Below, piece after piece: positions 54,796 through 63,769 of a stretch of DNA of 64,000 bases (its first letter is position 1; each line of letters starts with the position of its first letter). The notes under the pieces were generated by a model. The model made no database searches. It was not told the DNA's origin and worked only from the letters and a program-made list of their open reading frames with translations. The position numbers and the translations under genes are program-made. The stretch lies in assembly GCA_020161575.1 (NCBI GenBank), contig JAIUNR010000007.1:124001-188000 (forward strand), written 5' to 3'. This DNA is from Pseudomonadota bacterium (GTDB lineage: Bacteria; Pseudomonadota; Alphaproteobacteria; Rhizobiales; Beijerinckiaceae).

Positions 54796-55104
54796 TCAGC
54801 GCGGCAGGCTGGCGTAGTAATCGGCGATGTCGACGATGTCGCTGTCGGTCATGGCGCGGCTCATCACGCGCATTTCCTTGTGGGGGCGGCGCCCTTTCTG
54901 GAAATCCTGCATCTGCTTGACGAGATAGGCATAATTCTGTCCCGCGAGATGAGGGACATCCTTGTCCTTCGCAATGCCGTCCGCGCCATGGCAGGCGATG
55001 CATTCCGAGATGAGGTCCCGCCGTGGCTGCTGTGCCGCAGCGGGAAGAGCGGCGCAGGCAATCCCGGCAACGGCAAGGGCGCGCGCGATCATCACAATTG
55101 CCAT
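54796..55104 (-). CDS. Small c-type cytochrome
   Basis: A 102-residue periplasmic monoheme cytochrome c: signal peptide (IARALAVAGIACAALPAAAQ), heme site CIACHG, and a distal methionine in MRVMSRAMTDSDIVDIADYY. Likely an electron carrier of the class found with alcohol dehydrogenases or oxidases, but no such partner is adjacent. ATG 55104 is chosen; it lies just below the metallopeptidase stop (55106), so the two are probably co-transcribed. Confidence 0.88.
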   Translation of the reverse strand: MAIVMIARALAVAGIACAALPAAAQQPRRDLISECIACHGADGIAKDKDVPHLAGQNYAYLVKQMQDFQKGRRPHKEMRVMSRAMTDSDIVDIADYYASLPR

Positions 55105-55105
55105 C

Positions 55106-55996
55106 TCAGAGCGTCCGCGCATCGAAGGTGTTGCAGGATTGAATCTGCCCGCTCTGGAGGCCGCGTGTCAGCCATCGCGCGCGCTGTTCCGAGGTGCCAT
55201 GGGTGAAGCTGTCCGGCACGACATAGCCCTGCGATTGCTTCTGAAGCTTGTCGTCGCCGATCGCGGCGGCGGCGTTGAGCGCTTCCTCGATGTCGCCGCG
55301 CTCCAGAATCCGCCAGCGCTGATTGGCGTGATGCGCCCAGACGCCGGCGAGGCAATCCGCCATCAGTTCCACGCGCACGGAAAGCGCGTTGGCCTCCTTG
55401 CGAGAAAGCTGCTGCTGCGCGCGCTGCACTTTCGGCAGGATTCCGAGCAGGTTCTCGATATGGTGGCCCATTTCATGCGCGATCACATAGGCATAGGCGA
55501 AGTCGCCGCCCGCGCGCATCTTGGTCTGCATCTCCGAGAAGAAGCTCATATCGAGATAGATGCGGTTGTCCGGCGGGCAATAGAACGGACCCATCGCGTT
55601 CTGCGCCGTGCCGCAGGCGGAATTGGTCACGCGGCGATAAAGCACCACCGGCGCGGGCTTGAAGGGAACGCCGCGTTGCTGCGGCAGGATTTCCTTCCAC
55701 ACATCCTGGTTCGTTTTCAGCACCTTGTCGACGAAGACCGCGAGCTGTTGCTCCTCGGCGCTCTGGTGAACCGGACCGCTCTGCTGGCGTGTCACCTGAC
55801 CGCCGCGCCCCGCCCCGGAGACCATTTCCGCACCGCCGATCAGGAGACGCGGATCGACGCCGAGCGCCCAGCCGACAAGCGTGAGAACCGCGATCGTGCC
55901 GATGCCCAAGCCGCCGCGTCCGCCGGGAAAGCCGCCACCGCTTTCGCCACGCCGATCCTCGATATTGCCGGAACTGCCGATATCGTCGAGCCGCAT
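55106..55996 (-). CDS. Neutral zinc metallopeptidase (YpfJ family)
   Basis: A 296-residue membrane-anchored putative metalloprotease. N-terminal part is Gly-rich and includes a helix (LGIGTIAVLTLVGWALGV, about 30-47); the catalytic HEMGHH (H174, E175, H178) is within AYVIAHEMGHHIENLLG, and a glutamate ligand candidate is in VRVELMADCLAGVWAH. Cysteines at 128 and 140 may form a disulfide. Substrate unknown. Followed directly by the cytochrome gene. Confidence 0.88.
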   Translation of the reverse strand: MRLDDIGSSGNIEDRRGESGGGFPGGRGGLGIGTIAVLTLVGWALGVDPRLLIGGAEMVSGAGRGGQVTRQQSGPVHQSAEEQQLAVFVDKVLKTNQDVWKEILPQQRGVPFKPAPVVLYRRVTNSACGTAQNAMGPFYCPPDNRIYLDMSFFSEMQTKMRAGGDFAYAYVIAHEMGHHIENLLGILPKVQRAQQQLSRKEANALSVRVELMADCLAGVWAHHANQRWRILERGDIEEALNAAAAIGDDKLQKQSQGYVVPDSFTHGTSEQRARWLTRGLQSGQIQSCNTFDARTL

Positions 55997-56089
55997 TCCA
56001 TCCTCCCGGAGCCGCCACGCCTGAAGCGGGCTCGGTTCAAAACCATTTCGCCTAGATAAAAGCTGAATGACGCGAAGACCAGACCCCGC

Positions 56090-56896
56090 TCATGCGGAAG
56101 GCGCGTCCAATTTCGCTTTCAGCGCCCTCAGGTCGCGCCAGGCGAGTGATTTCTGCGCCGGCTGGCGCAGGAGATAGGCGGGATGCAGCGTCGCCAGAGC
56201 GGGGATTTTGGCGTCACCCCGGTCGAATTCGAACCAGCGACCACGCAGACGCAGGATTCCGTCTTTCTGGCTGAGCAGGTTCTGCGTCGCGGGCGCGCCC
56301 ATGGTGAGAAGGAAGTCGGGACGGGCCAGCTCGATCTGGCGTCGGATGAAGGGCAGGCAGATCGCGATTTCCTGAGGGGTCGGCGTGCGGTTTCCCGGCG
56401 GGCGCCAGGGTACGATATTGGCGATATAGACCGCGCTTCGATCCACCCCGATGGCAGCGAGCATCCGGTCAAGCAATTGTCCCGCCCGGCCGACGAAGGG
56501 GCGGCCTATCTCGTCTTCGTCCCGTCCCGGTGCTTCGCCGATGATCATCACACGGGCGCCGGGGGTGCCATCCGCGAAGACAAGACGCGAGGCGGTGGCC
56601 TTCAACGCGCAACCGTCGAAGGTTTCCAGCAGATTGCGCAAAGTGTCGAGATCGGGCGCCGAGCGCGCAAGTTCACGCGCGGTCCGGGCCGCGTCGTCGG
56701 GCGGCGCGGGGGCGGCAAGGGGAGACGGGGCCCCAGGACGGCGCTCCGTGCGTTCGCCGCCCTGTGCCTCCACTGCGGGGGCGGGGGGCGCGGCGGGCAC
56801 GAGCCGGTTCACCGGCTCGTCGCCGATGGGAATATCCACGCCCGAGGCAACGAAGAATTCGAGCAGCCGGTAGGGGGCGAGCGATTGTGTGTTCAT
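56090..56896 (-). CDS. Uracil-DNA glycosylase (family 4/5-like)
   Basis: A 268-residue DNA repair enzyme of the UDG superfamily. Motif A is GEAPGRDEDEIGRPFVG (120-136), the second motif HPAYLLRQPA (238-247). Family 4 enzymes hold a [4Fe-4S] cluster with four cysteines; only C96 and C180 are present here, so the cluster may be lacking or altered. A Pro/Ala-rich linker (34-70) separates a short N-terminal part. Probably removes uracil from DNA. Confidence 0.85.
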   Translation of the reverse strand: MNTQSLAPYRLLEFFVASGVDIPIGDEPVNRLVPAAPPAPAVEAQGGERTERRPGAPSPLAAPAPPDDAARTARELARSAPDLDTLRNLLETFDGCALKATASRLVFADGTPGARVMIIGEAPGRDEDEIGRPFVGRAGQLLDRMLAAIGVDRSAVYIANIVPWRPPGNRTPTPQEIAICLPFIRRQIELARPDFLLTMGAPATQNLLSQKDGILRLRGRWFEFDRGDAKIPALATLHPAYLLRQPAQKSLAWRDLRALKAKLDAPSA

Positions 56897-57054
56897 CTGC
56901 GCCTCCTTTCCTGCCCTGACGGGGCCGCGCGCGCCGCGTTCGAGAATGCTTCAAGCTTGCATTTTGCCGTGGCGATGGCCAAGACTGCGCCAACCTGACC
57001 GGACGCTCCGCCGCTCCTAGAGTAGCGATGGAGGGGATCGCGAACAAGCCGCGA

Positions 57055-57083
57055 TTGAAATCGGTTCACATATGAACTATTGA
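57055..57083 (+). promoter_or_regulatory. ETF-QO promoter with a palindrome in the spacer
   Basis: TTGAAA (57055-57060), 17 bases, TATTGA (57078-57083). The spacer contains GTTCA-CATA-TGAAC (57064-57077), a 5+4+5 inverted repeat well placed for a repressor. The gene starts 40 bases further on. Confidence 0.55.
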
Positions 57084-57122
57084 TCTGTCCCGATATCGCG
57101 GGGCGAAGGGAAGAGGAAAGCC

Positions 57123-58817
57123 GTGGCGCGCAACGAATTGGATCTGCCCGAACGCGACCAGATGGAATATGATGTCGTGATCGTCGGCGGTGGTCCGGCC
57201 GGCCTTTCGACCGCGATCCGCCTCAAGCAGATCGCGGCGGAAAAGGGCACCGAGATTTCCGTGGTCCTCGTCGAGAAAGGCTCGGAGATCGGCGCGCATA
57301 TTCTCTCCGGCGCCGTGATCGATCCCATCGGCCTCGACAAGCTGATCCCGGATTGGCGGCAGGATGCGGATTGTCCGCTGAAAACCCCCGTGATCGACGA
57401 TCGCTTCTATTTCCTCGGCCCGGCGGGCGCGTTGCGCCTGCCGAATTTCGCCATGCCGAAGCTGATGAATAATCACGGCAATTATGTCGTCTCGCTTGGC
57501 AATCTCTGCCGTTGGCTGGCGGCGAAGGCCGAGGCGATGGGCGTGGAGATCTATCCCGGTTTCGCCGCGCAGGAGGTCCTGCATGACGAGAAGGGCGCGG
57601 TCATCGGCATCGCGACCGGCGATATGGGCATCTCGCGCGAAGGCGGGATAAAGGACGGCTTCACGCGCGGCATGGCGCTGCTGGGCAAATACACGATCTT
57701 CGCCGAGGGAGTACGTGGCCATCTCTCGAAGCAGATGATCGCGAAGTTCGACCTTGGAAAAGGCCGGGATCACCCGAAATTCGGCATCGGCATCAAGGAA
57801 CTCTGGCAGATCGACCCGAAGAGGCACAAGCCGGGGCTGGTGCAGCATTCCTTCGGCTGGCCGCTGAAATCCAAGGATGGCGACGGCGGCTCCTTCCTCT
57901 ATCATTTCGAGGAAAATCTCGTCTCCATCGGCTTTGTGGTTCATCTCAACTACAAGAATCCGACGCTCTCGCCCTTCGACGAGTTCCAGCGCTTCAAGCA
58001 TCACCCGCTGATCCGCGAGACGCTGGAGGGCGGCAAACGCCTCTCCTATGGCGCCCGCGCCATCACGGAAGGCGGGTATCAGAGCGTTCCGAAGCTGACC
58101 TTCCCCGGCGGGGCGCTGGTTGGCTGCGCGGCCGGTTTCGTCAATGTGCCGCGCATCAAGGGCAGCCATAACGCGATGCTGTCAGGCATGCAGGCGGCGG
58201 ATCATATCGCCGCCGCGTTGGCCGAAGGGCGCGCGCATGACGAGTTGGCCGGCTACGAGGCGGGCTGGCGGCAAAGCGAGATCGGCAAGGATCTTTGGAA
58301 GGTCCGCAACGCCAAGCCGCTCTGGTCGAAGCTCGGGACATGGCTGGGCATCCCGCTCGGTGGGTTTGACATGTGGATGAACGAGCTGTTTGGCTTCTCG
58401 CTGTTCGGCACGCTCAACCATGGCAGAAAGGATGCGGATTGCCTCAAGCCGCTCGCCGAAGTCGAGCCGATTGCCTATCCCAAGCCCGATGGCGTGATTT
58501 CCTTCGACAAGCTCTCCTCGGTTTTCCTGTCCGGGACCAATCACGAGGAAGACCAGCCTGTCCACCTCACGCTGAAGGATCCGACGGTTCCCGTGCGCGA
58601 GAACCTGCCGGTCTATGGCGAGCCGGCGCGGCTCTATTGCCCGGCGGGAGTTTACGAGATCGTCTATGGCGACGAAGCCGCCAAGAAGGATCCGCGTTTC
58701 GTGATCAACGCGCAGAACTGCGTCCACTGCAAGACCTGCGATATCAAGGACCCCGCGCAGAACATCACCTGGGTCGCGCCGGAAGGCGGCGGCGGACCGA
58801 CCTATCCGAATATGTAA
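57123..58817 (+). CDS. Electron transfer flavoprotein-ubiquinone oxidoreductase
   Basis: Passes electrons from ETF, reduced by acyl-CoA and related dehydrogenases, to ubiquinone in the inner membrane. 564 residues: FAD-binding VVIVGGGPAGLSTAIRL, GSEIGAHILSGAVIDP, the ubiquinone region, and C-terminal [4Fe-4S] cysteines in LYCPAGVYEI and NAQNCVHCKTCDIKDP. GTG start at 57123 with GAAGAGGAAAG upstream. No ETF or acyl-CoA dehydrogenase genes are in the window. Confidence 0.95.
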   Translation: MARNELDLPERDQMEYDVVIVGGGPAGLSTAIRLKQIAAEKGTEISVVLVEKGSEIGAHILSGAVIDPIGLDKLIPDWRQDADCPLKTPVIDDRFYFLGPAGALRLPNFAMPKLMNNHGNYVVSLGNLCRWLAAKAEAMGVEIYPGFAAQEVLHDEKGAVIGIATGDMGISREGGIKDGFTRGMALLGKYTIFAEGVRGHLSKQMIAKFDLGKGRDHPKFGIGIKELWQIDPKRHKPGLVQHSFGWPLKSKDGDGGSFLYHFEENLVSIGFVVHLNYKNPTLSPFDEFQRFKHHPLIRETLEGGKRLSYGARAITEGGYQSVPKLTFPGGALVGCAAGFVNVPRIKGSHNAMLSGMQAADHIAAALAEGRAHDELAGYEAGWRQSEIGKDLWKVRNAKPLWSKLGTWLGIPLGGFDMWMNELFGFSLFGTLNHGRKDADCLKPLAEVEPIAYPKPDGVISFDKLSSVFLSGTNHEEDQPVHLTLKDPTVPVRENLPVYGEPARLYCPAGVYEIVYGDEAAKKDPRFVINAQNCVHCKTCDIKDPAQNITWVAPEGGGGPTYPNM

Positions 58818-58846
58818 AAGGGGAGCTTCAGGCTCCCCTCCTTCTT
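58816..58846. terminator. Bidirectional terminator between ETF-QO and thioredoxin-like genes
   Basis: Stem GGGGAGC (58820-58826) with GCTCCCC (58832-58838). The plus tail is TCCTTCTTT, the minus tail TTTTACAT, so it can end both convergent transcripts. Confidence 0.85.
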
Positions 58847-58856
58847 TGCCTCGCGC

Positions 58857-59270
58857 TCAGTTGATGGCGCCGGCGACGAAATTCTGGATGCGATCCTTCT
58901 CGGTGGCACCGCCGAGGCGCGCGACTTCCTTGCCGCCCTTGAACACCAGAATGATGGATTGCGACCCGATATTGTGGGTCTTCTTGAACTCGGTCTCCTT
59001 GTCGAAATCGACCGTGAAGGCCTTGAGCTTGCCGAATTCAGGCGTTTTCGACAATTCGCCGAACACCACCTGCTGCTTCTTGCATACGGGGCACCAATCG
59101 GCATGGACATGCACCAGAACCGGCTTGGCTTCCTTCAGCGCAGCGTCGAAGCCGGCCTTGGTATAGGCCGTAAAACCCGGCGCGAGCGCGTGGGACGGCA
59201 ACGCAAGCATCGCCCCGCCCATCGCGAGGGAGACCAGCACGGCGCGGCGGGAAAAGCGGAATTTCGTCAT
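58857..59270 (-). CDS. Exported thioredoxin-like protein
   Basis: A 137-residue thioredoxin-fold protein with a twin-arginine-like start (FRFSRRAVLVSLAMGGAML) and signal cleavage near residue 30. The redox site is C60-PVC in VHADWCPVCKKQ; the cis-proline position is occupied by SQSIILVF, which lacks the usual proline. Likely a periplasmic thiol reductant or oxidant. ATG 59270 has GGGAGGATG upstream. Divergent from the TPR gene. Confidence 0.85.
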   Translation of the reverse strand: MTKFRFSRRAVLVSLAMGGAMLALPSHALAPGFTAYTKAGFDAALKEAKPVLVHVHADWCPVCKKQQVVFGELSKTPEFGKLKAFTVDFDKETEFKKTHNIGSQSIILVFKGGKEVARLGGATEKDRIQNFVAGAIN

Positions 59271-59515
59271 CAAAGGAACATCCTCCCGAATATGTGGCGG
59301 CTCAGGGCCGAACGCGCGTAAATTGCTTGGCGTGTTGGGAGAAGTCACATCACGTCCCCTCTCGCGGGTATCACATTCACGTGGGGCTCCGCGTGAAGAG
59401 GAGGGAAAGAGGGTAAGGGCGCGCCCGATTTGCCTTTCTGTTGTACCTTTTCAGTGCTAACCGGATTCGCAAATCCCAGCGTGGCGACACGCATGAAAGG
59501 AATTGGCCAACCGAC

Positions 59516-61270
59516 ATGGATCGCTTTTCCTCCCTCTTCGGCGCAGCCCTGATTGCCCTGCTGATCGGCGTGCCGGCCCTTGCCCAGGCGGCACCGACGG
59601 CTCCGCGCCGGGATCTTGACGGCTCGTCGGGCATGTTTCTTGCCGGCGTGGTGGCCAATTCATCGCGCGATACACGCAGCGCGGCGGATTACTTCCGCGA
59701 GGCGCTGAAGGCGGACCCGCAGAACCCGGGGTTGCTCGACCAATCCTTCCTGTCCGAGCTGCTGGACGGCAACATGGCCGAGGCGTTCAAGCTGGCGGAA
59801 CGTTCCCTGCGTCGTGACCGTTCCAACGCCATGGCGCATGTGGCGCTCGGCGTGCGCGCCCTCAAGGCGAAGGAATATGGCCGTGCCAAGCTTGCTCTTG
59901 AGCGAGCCGGCGGCAATGTCCGCGAGCCGGACCTGACCATGGCGCTGCTGCGCGCCTGGGCGATGGCGGGCGCGGGCGAGGTTTCCGCGGCGCTGGCATC
60001 GATCGACAAGTTCACCGGGACCGAGCAGAAAACCTATCGCGATTTCTTCTCGGGTCTTATTGCGGATATCGCCAAGCGCCCGGCCGAGGCCGAGAAGCGC
60101 CTTGCCGCCGCCTATAATGCCGACCCTGCCGTGATGCGCGCCGCCGATGCCTATGCGCGGCTGCTGGCGCGTCGCGGCAAATGGGACGAGGCCAGGGAAG
60201 TGGTCACGCAATGGCGCAACCGCAATCCGGGCCAGCCCTATCTCGACCGCCTTGCCGATGCCATCGAACGCCGGGAGGCGCTGCCGCCGATGGCGGACAG
60301 CATGGCCGCGGGTGCCGCGGAAGTGTTTTATGGGCTCGCGGCTGCGGGCATTGCCGGGCGTGACCCCTCGCTCGCGCTGATCTACATCCAGTTCGCGCAT
60401 TATCTCTCGCCGCAGGACGAGGTGATCTCCACCACGCTGGCGGAATTTTTCGAGCAATTGCAGCAGCATCAGCGCGCGGCGACGATCTATTCGGAAATCC
60501 CTGTCTCCTCGCCGCTGGCGAACCGCGCCGCGATAGGCCGGGCGGCGGCGCTTGAACGCATGGAAAAATCCGATGAGGCGATTGGCGTGCTCAGGGCGCT
60601 TCTGGCCGCCCATCCCGGCGATCTCGAGGCGGCGGACACGCTCGGCGCGATCCTGCGCACCAAGAAGCGCTGGGTCGAGTCCATCGAAGTCTATGACGAC
60701 GTGCTCAAGGCCATCCCTTCTTACAGCTACAAGCATTGGGTTCTCTTTTTCGGCCGCGCGGTTGGCTATGAGCGCTCCAAGCAATGGCCGAAGGCCGAGA
60801 AGGATTTCCTCGCCGCGCTCGATCTCCTGCCGGCCAAGGCGAAAACCCCGCGCGAGCGGGCCGAACGGGCACAGGTTCTCAACTATCTCGCCTATTCCTG
60901 GGTCGATATGCGCATGAATATCGACAAGAGTTTCGAGATGCTGCGCGAGGCGGTCTCGCTGAGCCCCGGCGATGGCGCGATCGTCGATTCGCTGGGCTGG
61001 GCCTATTACCGCCTCGGGCGCTACGAGGAAGCGGTGAAGGAGCTGGAACGCGCCGTTCTGCTGCGGGCCGGCGATGCGACCATCAACGACCATCTGGGCG
61101 ATGCCTATTGGAAGGTCGGGCGCCAGCGCGAGGCGCGGTTCAAATGGTCGCAGGCGCTCGATCTCAACCCCGAGCCCGAGGAGATCGACAAGATCCGCCG
61201 CAAGCTCGAACTGGGGCTTGAGGAAGCACCCGCCGCCAATGCCGCCGCGCCCAAAACCAACGGGGGCTGA
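59516..61270 (+). CDS. Exported TPR-repeat protein
   Basis: A 584-residue protein with a signal peptide (SLFGAALIALLIGVPALAQA) and tetratricopeptide repeats over most of its length, clearest near residues 40-75, 370-440 and 480-560 (DSLGWAYYRLGRYEEAVKEL, LGDAYWKVGRQREARFKW). Such proteins scaffold envelope complexes; the family is a conserved alphaproteobacterial one without a defined function. ATG 59516; Shine-Dalgarno weak (AAGGA 16 bases upstream). ispE follows 12 bases after its stop. Confidence 0.85.
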   Translation: MDRFSSLFGAALIALLIGVPALAQAAPTAPRRDLDGSSGMFLAGVVANSSRDTRSAADYFREALKADPQNPGLLDQSFLSELLDGNMAEAFKLAERSLRRDRSNAMAHVALGVRALKAKEYGRAKLALERAGGNVREPDLTMALLRAWAMAGAGEVSAALASIDKFTGTEQKTYRDFFSGLIADIAKRPAEAEKRLAAAYNADPAVMRAADAYARLLARRGKWDEAREVVTQWRNRNPGQPYLDRLADAIERREALPPMADSMAAGAAEVFYGLAAAGIAGRDPSLALIYIQFAHYLSPQDEVISTTLAEFFEQLQQHQRAATIYSEIPVSSPLANRAAIGRAAALERMEKSDEAIGVLRALLAAHPGDLEAADTLGAILRTKKRWVESIEVYDDVLKAIPSYSYKHWVLFFGRAVGYERSKQWPKAEKDFLAALDLLPAKAKTPRERAERAQVLNYLAYSWVDMRMNIDKSFEMLREAVSLSPGDGAIVDSLGWAYYRLGRYEEAVKELERAVLLRAGDATINDHLGDAYWKVGRQREARFKWSQALDLNPEPEEIDKIRRKLELGLEEAPAANAAAPKTNGG

Positions 61271-61282
61271 GCCGGACTGGCC

Positions 61283-62119
61283 ATGCTGAGCGAGACGGCG
61301 CCGGCCAAGATCAACCTCTTCCTGCATGTCCTCGGGCGGCGGGAAGACGGTTATCACCTGCTTGAAAGTCTTGTTGGATTCGCTGATCTCGGCGACCAGC
61401 TCACGCTCACGCCTGGGCAAGGGCTGTCGCTCGCCATCGAAGGCGAATTTGCGGAAGGCTTGCGCGATGAGGCGGATAATCTCGTTCTCAGGGCGGCGCG
61501 CGCTTTCGCCGCGCATGTTCCGCACACGCGGCTCGGCCATTTCCGGCTGACGAAAAACCTGCCGCTTGCTTCGGGGATCGGGGGGGGGTCGAGCGATGCC
61601 GCCGCCGCGCTTCGCCTGCTGGCGCGCGCCAACGGGCTGACGGTGGATGATCCGCGCATCATGGCTTGCGCGCGCGTGCTGGGCGCGGATGTTCCCGTCT
61701 GCCTCGATCCTGTGCCCCGGCTGATGCGCGGTATTGGCCATGAACTCGGCCCCGCTTTGCGCGCGACGATGAGGCCCGCCTTACTGGTCAATCCCGGCGC
61801 GATGGTGCCGACCGGCCCGGTCTTCGCCGCGCTCGGGCTTGAGCCGGGGGAAAGGCGGCGCGATACGGGGGGCGAGCGCAATGATCTCCAGCCAGCCGCT
61901 GTCGCGCTCGCGCCGGTGATCGGCATGGTGCTCGAAAAGCTGGCGGCGCAGCCGGGCGTCGAGGTCTCGCGCATGTCCGGTTCTGGCGCGACCTGTTTCG
62001 CGCTCTTTGACGCCGTCGCCACGCGCGATGCGGCGGCGCGCGCACTTGCATCGGATGCGTGCGCGATGAAAACACCTCGCTGGTGGATCGCGCCGTGCCG
62101 GATTAATCTTCCGGCATGA
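61283..62119 (+). CDS. ispE: 4-diphosphocytidyl-2-C-methyl-D-erythritol kinase
   Basis: GHMP kinase of the MEP isoprenoid pathway. 278 residues: APAKINLFLHVLGRREDGYH at the N terminus, the ATP loop LPLASGIGGGSSDAAAALR, and MSGSGATCFALF near the C terminus. The ATP loop is encoded across a run of nine G (around 61580-61588), intact here. Part of a run TPR-ispE-dinB; acts upstream of IspH (17037) in the same pathway. Confidence 0.95.
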   Translation: MLSETAPAKINLFLHVLGRREDGYHLLESLVGFADLGDQLTLTPGQGLSLAIEGEFAEGLRDEADNLVLRAARAFAAHVPHTRLGHFRLTKNLPLASGIGGGSSDAAAALRLLARANGLTVDDPRIMACARVLGADVPVCLDPVPRLMRGIGHELGPALRATMRPALLVNPGAMVPTGPVFAALGLEPGERRRDTGGERNDLQPAAVALAPVIGMVLEKLAAQPGVEVSRMSGSGATCFALFDAVATRDAAARALASDACAMKTPRWWIAPCRINLPA

Positions 62120-62637
62120 GACAGGAACAGCTCGTCAATCCGCCCTTCGCCGCCACCATGGCGCGTTACAACCAATGGCAGAACCGCTCGCTTGTCGCGG
62201 CGGCGTCATCGCTCACGGATCAGGCGCGGCAGGCGCCGCGTGGCGCCTTTTTCGGCTCGATCGCCGCGACCTTCAATCACCTCTACTGGGGGGATGCGAT
62301 GTGGATGCATCGCTTCTCCGGCAGCGAGAAGCCAGCCGGTAGCATCAAGGATTCCACTGGCCTCTTCGCGGAATGGGCGGTGTTCAAACAGGCGAGGGCC
62401 GATCTCGACGCGGCGATCCTGACCTTTGCGGACAGCGTTTCCGAAGAATGGCTGGCGGGTGAGTTGACCTGGCTCTCAAGCGCCGCGCAGCGTCAGTTCA
62501 GCCGGCCACGCGCCCTGCTGGTGATGCATTTCTTCAACCACCAGACGCATCATCGCGGGCAGATCCACGCCATGCTGACCGCAGCCGGCGCCCGCCCCGA
62601 CGATACCGACCTGATGCTCGCGCCCTGGCTGGAATAA
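62116..62637 (+). CDS. DinB family protein
   Basis: A 173-residue four-helix-bundle protein of the DinB/YfiT type, with the likely metal-binding histidines in TFNHLYWGDAMW and HFFNHQTHHRGQIH. These are putative metal-dependent enzymes, often thiol transferases; substrate unknown. The start overlaps the ispE stop by 4 bases (ATGA). It ends 7 bases from the stop of the convergent polyprenyl synthase. Confidence 0.88.
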   Translation: MRQEQLVNPPFAATMARYNQWQNRSLVAAASSLTDQARQAPRGAFFGSIAATFNHLYWGDAMWMHRFSGSEKPAGSIKDSTGLFAEWAVFKQARADLDAAILTFADSVSEEWLAGELTWLSSAAQRQFSRPRALLVMHFFNHQTHHRGQIHAMLTAAGARPDDTDLMLAPWLE

Positions 62638-62644
62638 GCGCGCG

Positions 62645-63658
62645 TCAATGCGCGCGGCTGATGCAGAAATCGACCACCTCGTCGAGCGCTTCACGCATCG
62701 CCGAGGGCGGGAAGAGGGCCAGCGCATCCTTTGCCATGGCGCCGTAATGGCGGGCGCGCTCCACCGTATCCTCAAGCGCGCGGTGCTTCCTGAGCAAATC
62801 GATGGCGCGCAGAAGGCGGGTATCGTCATTCGCGCCGCTCTCGATCGAATCGCGCCAGAAGGCGCGCTCTTCGTCCGAGCCACGGCGGAAGGCGAGAACC
62901 AGCGGCAGGGTGATCTTTCCCTCGCGGAAATCGTCACCGACATTCTTGCCGAGTTTCGCGGCGGTGCCGCCGTAATCGAGCGCGTCGTCGATCAGCTGGA
63001 AAGCGATGCCGAGATTGAGCCCATAGGAGCGGCAGGCCTTCTGCGCCGTCTCGTCCGCGCCGGAAACGATCGGGCCCACCTCTGCAGCAGCGGCGAACAG
63101 CGCCGCCGTCTTCGCGCGGATCACCGCGAGATATTCATCTTCGGTCGTTGCCGTGTTCTTCGCGGCGGCCAGCTGCATGACCTCGCCTTCGGCGATCACG
63201 GCGGCGGCGGTGGAGAGAACATCAAGGCAGGGGAGGGAGCCGACCTCGACCATCATCTTGAAGGCCTGCCCGAGCAGGAAATCTCCGACGAGCACGCTCG
63301 CCTCGTTGCCCCAGACCTTGCGGGCCGAGGGCTTGCCGCGCCTCAGATCGCTTTCGTCCACCACATCGTCGTGGAGGAGGGTCGCGGTATGCATGAACTC
63401 GACCGAGGCGGCGAGCTTGATATGCCCCGCACCTTCATAATTGTTGAGGATCGCGGTCGCGAGGGTGAGCATGGGGCGCAGGCGCTTGCCGCCCGACGAA
63501 ATGAGGTGCTGCGCGACTTCCGGGATCATTGTCACATCCGAGCCGGTGCGCGAGAGGATGGTCTCGTTCACCCGTGACATGTCCTCGCGCACAAGCGCGA
63601 CGAGCCGCTCAATATCGCCGCCGGCGGATTTTTCGCCGAAAGAAACAACAACACCCAC
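62645..63658 (-). CDS. ispB: Polyprenyl (octa/decaprenyl) diphosphate synthase
   Basis: Trans-prenyltransferase that makes the long ubiquinone side chain. 337 residues: SSGGKRLRPMLTLATA, first Asp-rich motif LLHDDVVDESDLRRG, and second LIDDALDYGG, with GDDFREGKITLPLV. Chain length (8-10 units) cannot be read with certainty; decaprenyl is common in this order. GTG start at 63658 follows GCGGAG. The product would feed UbiA (15392). Divergent from the methyltransferase gene. Confidence 0.92.
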   Translation of the reverse strand: MGVVVSFGEKSAGGDIERLVALVREDMSRVNETILSRTGSDVTMIPEVAQHLISSGGKRLRPMLTLATAILNNYEGAGHIKLAASVEFMHTATLLHDDVVDESDLRRGKPSARKVWGNEASVLVGDFLLGQAFKMMVEVGSLPCLDVLSTAAAVIAEGEVMQLAAAKNTATTEDEYLAVIRAKTAALFAAAAEVGPIVSGADETAQKACRSYGLNLGIAFQLIDDALDYGGTAAKLGKNVGDDFREGKITLPLVLAFRRGSDEERAFWRDSIESGANDDTRLLRAIDLLRKHRALEDTVERARHYGAMAKDALALFPPSAMREALDEVVDFCISRAH

Positions 63659-63769
63659 GATTTTACTCCGCGGTCGCCTGGGCCTTCCACTCGCCGCTAC
63701 GCTTGCACCCGACAGCCGCGAAATGCAACTTGGGAGTCGTGTCCACCATTGCGATCAAGGAGAAAAGGG

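Noticed and set aside
61578-61590. Run of nine G in ispE as possible frameshift or contingency tract
   Set aside because: It encodes the conserved IGGGSS loop of an essential enzyme and the frame is intact; switching off would be lethal.
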